Below are positions 4,017 through 7,070 of a DNA stretch of 7,070 bases, piece after piece (within the stretch, counting starts at the first letter, position 1; each line of letters begins with the position of its first letter). A program made the translations under genes and the position numbers. This stretch comes from Petrotoga sp. UBA5851 (GTDB lineage Bacteria > Thermotogota > Thermotogae > Petrotogales > Petrotogaceae): the NCBI GenBank assembly GCA_002431635.1, contig DJGH01000052.1, positions 39,066 to 46,135 on the forward strand. The letters are read 5' to 3'. The notes beneath the pieces were generated by a model that searched no databases, was not told where the DNA came from, and worked only from the letters and a program-made list of their open reading frames with translations.

Positions 4017-4856
4017 ATGATAATTAAAGTATTAACTGACAATCGGGTTAGAAAACGGGGATTTCTTGCCGAACATGGCTTATCTTTATATATTGTCCAC
4101 AGGGATCAAAATGTTTTATTTGATGTAGGACAGAGTAATGTTTACTGCCATAATGCCAAGAAAATGGATCTTGATTTAAGAAAAACCGATACTATAGTTC
4201 TAAGTCACGGGCATTATGATCACTGTATGGGACTTCCTTTCTTTCCTTCTGATGGGAAGCTTCCGCCAATATATGTAAATCGTAGGGCTTTTCAAAAGAA
4301 GTATGCTTCCGATACAATAAGCCCTCAATACAGAGATGTTGGTATTACTTTTAATGATAAAGAGTACAGCAGTATATCTTCAAGTATTGTATTTACAGGC
4401 GAAGAACATAATGTAAAAGGTTATGAAAGTATATCGGAGGATATATTTCTTATAGGCAATATATCAGAAATAACTGATTTTGAAAATGAGTCTATAAGAT
4501 TCTATACCGGTGATGATTACCATCATGATAATATGGATGATGAACAGATACTTATCATGAAAAAGCAGGAAGGTCTTGTCGTCTTTACCGGATGCAGTCA
4601 TAAAGGAATTGTTAACATTATAGAAAACATTAAGCTGAAATTTCCTGAAGAAAATATATATGCAGTAGTTGGAGGAATGCATCTGGAAAACGCCAGTAAA
4701 ACCAGAATTGAAAGAACCATTAACTATCTTATGAGTATGAATCTTAAATATCTGATACCTTTGCACTGTACTGGAATTAAAGCAATGGTTCAGATGAAAG
4801 AGTATTTTAAAGAAAGATGTCTGTTATTATGTGCAGGAGATTCTTTAGAGATTTAA
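4017..4856 (+). CDS. COG1237-type metallo-beta-lactamase-fold hydrolase
   Basis: This is a 279-residue cytosolic MBL-fold enzyme. The metal site is complete: HGHYDH (His64, His66, Asp68, His69), GCSHKG (His195), and a final PLHCTG (His250); FDVGQS (Asp36) is the usual N-terminal strand motif and GGMHL (His222) is conserved in this branch. The layout resembles the group annotated after the archaeal dihydropterin-ribofuranosylaminobenzene phosphate synthase MJ0301, but bacterial members lack methanopterin synthesis, so that name should not be carried over; the substrate is unknown. The start at 4017 follows GGAGATGA (4005-4012); a longer in-frame start at 3939 lies inside the preceding gene with no ribosome site. 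It lies between DUF134 (17-base gap) and cobO (14-base gap), in one operon. Confidence 0.88.
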   Translation: MIIKVLTDNRVRKRGFLAEHGLSLYIVHRDQNVLFDVGQSNVYCHNAKKMDLDLRKTDTIVLSHGHYDHCMGLPFFPSDGKLPPIYVNRRAFQKKYASDTISPQYRDVGITFNDKEYSSISSSIVFTGEEHNVKGYESISEDIFLIGNISEITDFENESIRFYTGDDYHHDNMDDEQILIMKKQEGLVVFTGCSHKGIVNIIENIKLKFPEENIYAVVGGMHLENASKTRIERTINYLMSMNLKYLIPLHCTGIKAMVQMKEYFKERCLLLCAGDSLEI

Positions 4857-4870
4857 TTTTGGGGGTAGAA

Positions 4871-5386
4871 ATGGATAAAGGCTATATTCATGTTTATACC
4901 GGGAACGGTAAGGGAAAAACAACTGCTGCTCTGGGTCTGTCGTTAAGGGCTGTGTGTGCCGGAAAAAAGGTTTATTTCGGACAGTTTATTAAAGGAATGA
5001 AATATAGCGAACTATGTGCGGGAGAGTTCCTTAAGAACTTTGAAATCCATCAGTTTGGTAGAAACTGCTTCATCTTTAACAAACCAACGGAAGAAGATGT
5101 GTTACTCGCAAAAAAAGGACTTGAAGAAATTGGTAGGATTATCGAACAAGGCAATTACGATATAGTTGTTCTTGATGAGCTCAATATAGCAATTTACTAT
5201 AAACTGATTTCTATTGAAGAAGTACTTGCCTTTTTAGAAAAAAAACATCCGGAAACAGAGGTAATAATAACTGGACGATACGCTCCTAAAGAACTTATAG
5301 AAAAAGCCGACCTTGTTACAGAAATGACTGAAATCAAGCATTATTATAAACAGGGAGTACAGGCAAGAAAAGGGATCGAAAACTAA
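4871..5386 (+). CDS. cobO: CobO/BtuR-type corrinoid adenosyltransferase
   Basis: This is a 171-residue P-loop enzyme of the CobA/CobO/BtuR family, which transfers the 5'-deoxyadenosyl group of ATP to reduced Co(I) corrinoid, making the Co-C bond of adenosylcobalamin. The N-terminal strand GYIHVYT leads into Walker A GNGKGKTT (11-18); VVLDELN (99-105) is the Walker B equivalent; VIITGRYAP (131-139) and the closing ADLVTEM with QARKGIE (164-170) are family hallmarks. Length is slightly short of enteric BtuR, which has an extra N-terminal extension. The start at 4871 follows GGGGG (4861-4865); a possible start at 4817 lies inside the MBL gene. It is last in the operon, with its stop codon in the terminator stem. 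No cobalamin biosynthesis gene accompanies it, so the substrate may be salvaged corrinoid, or another ligand if the enzyme has been repurposed. Confidence 0.9.
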   Translation: MDKGYIHVYTGNGKGKTTAALGLSLRAVCAGKKVYFGQFIKGMKYSELCAGEFLKNFEIHQFGRNCFIFNKPTEEDVLLAKKGLEEIGRIIEQGNYDIVVLDELNIAIYYKLISIEEVLAFLEKKHPETEVIITGRYAPKELIEKADLVTEMTEIKHYYKQGVQARKGIEN

Positions 5387-5425
5387 TAAAATACCCGGAA
5401 GATCTTTTCTCCCGGGTATTTTATT
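5385..5425. terminator. Bidirectional terminator between cobO and the DUF5808 membrane gene
   Basis: Fourteen-base perfect arms AATAAAATACCCGG (5385-5398) and CCGGGTATTTTATT (5412-5425) flank a 13-base loop. T tracts follow on both strands. The stop codons of both convergent genes (TAA at 5384-5386 plus, TAA at 5423-5421 minus) lie within the stem, so one hairpin ends both transcripts. Confidence 0.92.
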
Positions 5426-6806
5426 TTTTCAAACTGATTTCACACAAATGTTCATAGTATTCCATAGTCTTTTCAGGACTAATTGAACTGAAAAATACAT
5501 ACCCATTGCTTAATTTTATTATAATAAACGGAGCCTTTTCTTTATATACATACATTTTTGAATTGCCATAGCCCGTCACATTGAAATTACCCAATAGATA
5601 GCGTTCGGTCGCAGCTCCGTTCATTTTAAAAGCTTGTGGAAGTTTGTCTGAAAGTTGTATATCCCGGATATTTTTTGCACTAAATGAACACCCATATAGA
5701 GGCGCCAATATTGTTATCCCATCATCTTGAAATTTCATTTCAAATACTGTGAAATCCAAAATTAAAAAAACTGCTATGACGCTTATAATGAGTAAAATAC
5801 TCAAAACAGACAGCAGACAGATAAAAAATCTACCTCTTCTGGTCGCCAGATTGCATGTATAACCAAGACCTGTTTTATCCTGTACAAAAGTTCTGCTGTC
5901 ATTCAAATTGCAGTAAAAAAGCATTCCACATTTCCAGTAATAATCTTCATCTACTAAAAAACTTTCTTTTTCTAGTTTACGTATCTGCTTACATATTCCT
6001 TCGGATCTTTTTCTAAACAGCAATACTGTTATTACTCCAAAAACAACTAATCCTATCAATACAACTGAAAAAATATTCCAAAAAAAGGGTTTGTCGTTTA
6101 TGAATAGGCTTAACCAAGCAAAAGATAAACTTTCCGTTATTGCAATGACAAACCATGAACAACTACTCCAGTATCTTTTTATCCTGTTACACATGAGATT
6201 AACTGATGTGTTTTGAGAGTATTCAATAATTTCTCCGTTGCTTAAAAAGGAAAATACAATATAACATGCACAGGAGCTTAAAAAGGATATGGAACTTAAA
6301 AACAGAAGAATCAGATCTTTGTTGCCTGAAACAAAGACCAAAAGAGGGAATATGTTTATAAGAAAAGGAATCAAAAAGTTTTTCTTGTTTATAGGGACTG
6401 TATCTTTTAGTCTTGTTACTTCCGTGTCAATTGAAATTGTTTTAAGGTTTTCACCAAACCACTGATTTTCTTCCTTTATGTTCATAAGAGTCTTGTGATG
6501 CCTGCTTATCAATCTATTAAATGTATAAAAAACAAAAAATATCCACACATATAAATATACTGTTATAATCGACGGATATTTGTAAAAAATAAGTATTGGA
6601 AAGATTTCTACAAAAAATAAAAAGAGAAAGATCCTCATCTCTTTATTAGCAGCGGATACAGCTCCTTTAACTTTTTTATCGTTTCGTGCGTAATCAGGAA
6701 TAGTTACTCCAAGCACCGTCTTTTTGCCAAATTTGCATAGTACCGACGATGAATAGTAGACCGCACATAGAATAATTATCATTACCAATATGATGATTGC
6801 AGTCAT
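5421..6806 (-). CDS. Polytopic membrane protein with DUF5808 motif and C-terminal PH-like domain
   Basis: This is a 461-residue integral membrane protein of unknown function. Hydrophobic segments appear at about 2-22, 57-75, 79-98, 143-160, 164-189, 215-236, 242-264 and 327-352. The stretch at about 286-318 (DEDYYWKCGMLFYCN, then FVQDKTGLGYTCNL) matches the DUF5808 pattern of a Tyr-Trp-x-x-Gly-x-x-Tyr-x-Asn turn followed by a Gly-aromatic-Thr-Asn strand. Residues about 357-455 form a soluble beta-rich region with a final helix (SPEKTMEYYEHL), typical of bacterial PH domains. Such proteins regularly follow YtrA-like GntR regulators in Bacillota. Its ATG directly follows the stop codon of that regulator, indicating translational coupling; no strong ribosome site is seen, only GGTACAGGG within the upstream gene. 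There is no transporter ATPase in view, so transport is not claimed. Confidence 0.8.
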   Translation of the reverse strand: MTAIIILVMIIILCAVYYSSSVLCKFGKKTVLGVTIPDYARNDKKVKGAVSAANKEMRIFLFLFFVEIFPILIFYKYPSIITVYLYVWIFFVFYTFNRLISRHHKTLMNIKEENQWFGENLKTISIDTEVTRLKDTVPINKKNFLIPFLINIFPLLVFVSGNKDLILLFLSSISFLSSCACYIVFSFLSNGEIIEYSQNTSVNLMCNRIKRYWSSCSWFVIAITESLSFAWLSLFINDKPFFWNIFSVVLIGLVVFGVITVLLFRKRSEGICKQIRKLEKESFLVDEDYYWKCGMLFYCNLNDSRTFVQDKTGLGYTCNLATRRGRFFICLLSVLSILLIISVIAVFLILDFTVFEMKFQDDGITILAPLYGCSFSAKNIRDIQLSDKLPQAFKMNGAATERYLLGNFNVTGYGNSKMYVYKEKAPFIIIKLSNGYVFFSSISPEKTMEYYEHLCEISLKK

Positions 6807-7070
6807 CTATATTATTCCCTGTACCTTTTGCTGATTCATTGTACTAAATATATTTTCACACATCTGTATAAAAGAATTCTTATCAAGACCATTTGCCTTA
6901 GAAGAAGCAATAAGAAGAAGAAGCTCACAACTTAATCTAATCTTAAATTCATCGTTTTTTAGCTTTGCACCACATATTTTTGCACCATGTCTTCTGTCTA
7001 TTTCTATGTAACCTTCACTTCTTAAAACTGAATAAGCTTTAGAAACTGTCATCATATTTACACCATTATC
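6807..7070 (-). CDS. GntR-family (YtrA-like) regulator, N-terminus beyond window edge
   Basis: Eighty-seven codons and the TAG stop are visible; the reading frame remains open through base 7070, so the true start is outside the window. The visible part starts inside the winged helix: NGVNMMTVSKAYSVLRSEG is the GntR recognition helix (pattern VNxxTVxKAYxxLExxG), followed by the wing YIEIDRRHGAKI. A short helical C-terminal region of about 55 residues (ELLLLIASSKANGLDKNSF) is the size seen in YtrA-type members, which lack a large ligand-binding domain. An internal ATG at 7055 would remove half of the HTH and is not the start. It is followed with zero spacing by the DUF5808 membrane gene, which it most likely controls, together with itself. 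Confidence 0.85.
   Translation of the reverse strand, partial: DNGVNMMTVSKAYSVLRSEGYIEIDRRHGAKICGAKLKNDEFKIRLSCELLLLIASSKANGLDKNSFIQMCENIFSTMNQQKVQGII

Noticed and set aside
4817..4870. Longer start for the adenosyltransferase at 4817
   Set aside because: It lies inside the MBL gene without a ribosome site; the family's first strand begins just after the ATG at 4871, which follows a G-rich ribosome site.
1..7070. CRISPR array, transposon, phage or tRNA/rRNA
   Set aside because: No regularly spaced repeats, transposase motifs, terminal inverted repeats or RNA gene sequences were seen on either strand.

Overview
The window is AT-rich, with strong GGAGG-type ribosome binding sites, near-consensus sigma-A promoters and compact genes separated by clear stem-loop terminators. 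The gene families (OhrR, MntP, DUF5320, UPF0251/DUF134 with a zinc ribbon, COG1237-type metallo-beta-lactamase fold protein, YtrA-like GntR with a DUF5808 membrane protein) point to a low-GC Bacillota chromosome, most likely an anaerobic clostridial species. I see no rRNA, tRNA, CRISPR array, transposase or phage gene. No interval without a gene exceeds about 140 bases.

Left part (1-1449). A truncated ArsR-type metalloregulator gene leaves the window on the minus strand, behind a consensus promoter and a typical ArsR operator. Next, also on the minus strand, is an OhrR peroxide sensor. It is divergent from a glutathione-peroxidase-type gene (cysteine form). The peroxidase promoter is covered by an unbroken series of four alternating OhrR-like half-sites. 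This reads as a complete sensor/effector peroxide-defence pair.

Middle (1450-2985). First comes a 236-residue protein with a HicB-like N-terminal domain and a DinB-like metal-binding four-helix domain. It is followed by mntP, a manganese exporter gene with its own promoter and a strong terminator.

Right-centre (2986-5425). A small DUF5320 protein has its own promoter, which is enclosed end to end in a nearly perfect 17-bp inverted repeat. After a strong terminator, a second promoter carrying a TGACAT/ATGTCA inverted repeat drives a three-gene operon: UPF0251/DUF134 zinc-ribbon HTH regulator, COG1237 MBL-fold hydrolase, and CobO/BtuR-type corrinoid adenosyltransferase. DUF5320 and DUF134 commonly occur together in anaerobes near NifX/MinD-like iron-sulfur genes. 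Here those partners are absent and replaced by the hydrolase and the ATP:corrinoid enzyme. This is the least explained part of the window and the best candidate for an uncharacterised system.

Right end (5421-7070). On the minus strand, convergent with the operon across a shared bidirectional terminator, lies a two-gene unit: a partial YtrA-like GntR regulator whose stop codon abuts the start of a 461-residue polytopic membrane protein with a DUF5808 motif and a probable C-terminal PH-like domain.

Overall the window is a run of small, separately promoted stress and metal homeostasis units (metalloid, peroxide, manganese, corrinoid/Fe-S), each with its own recognisable operator.
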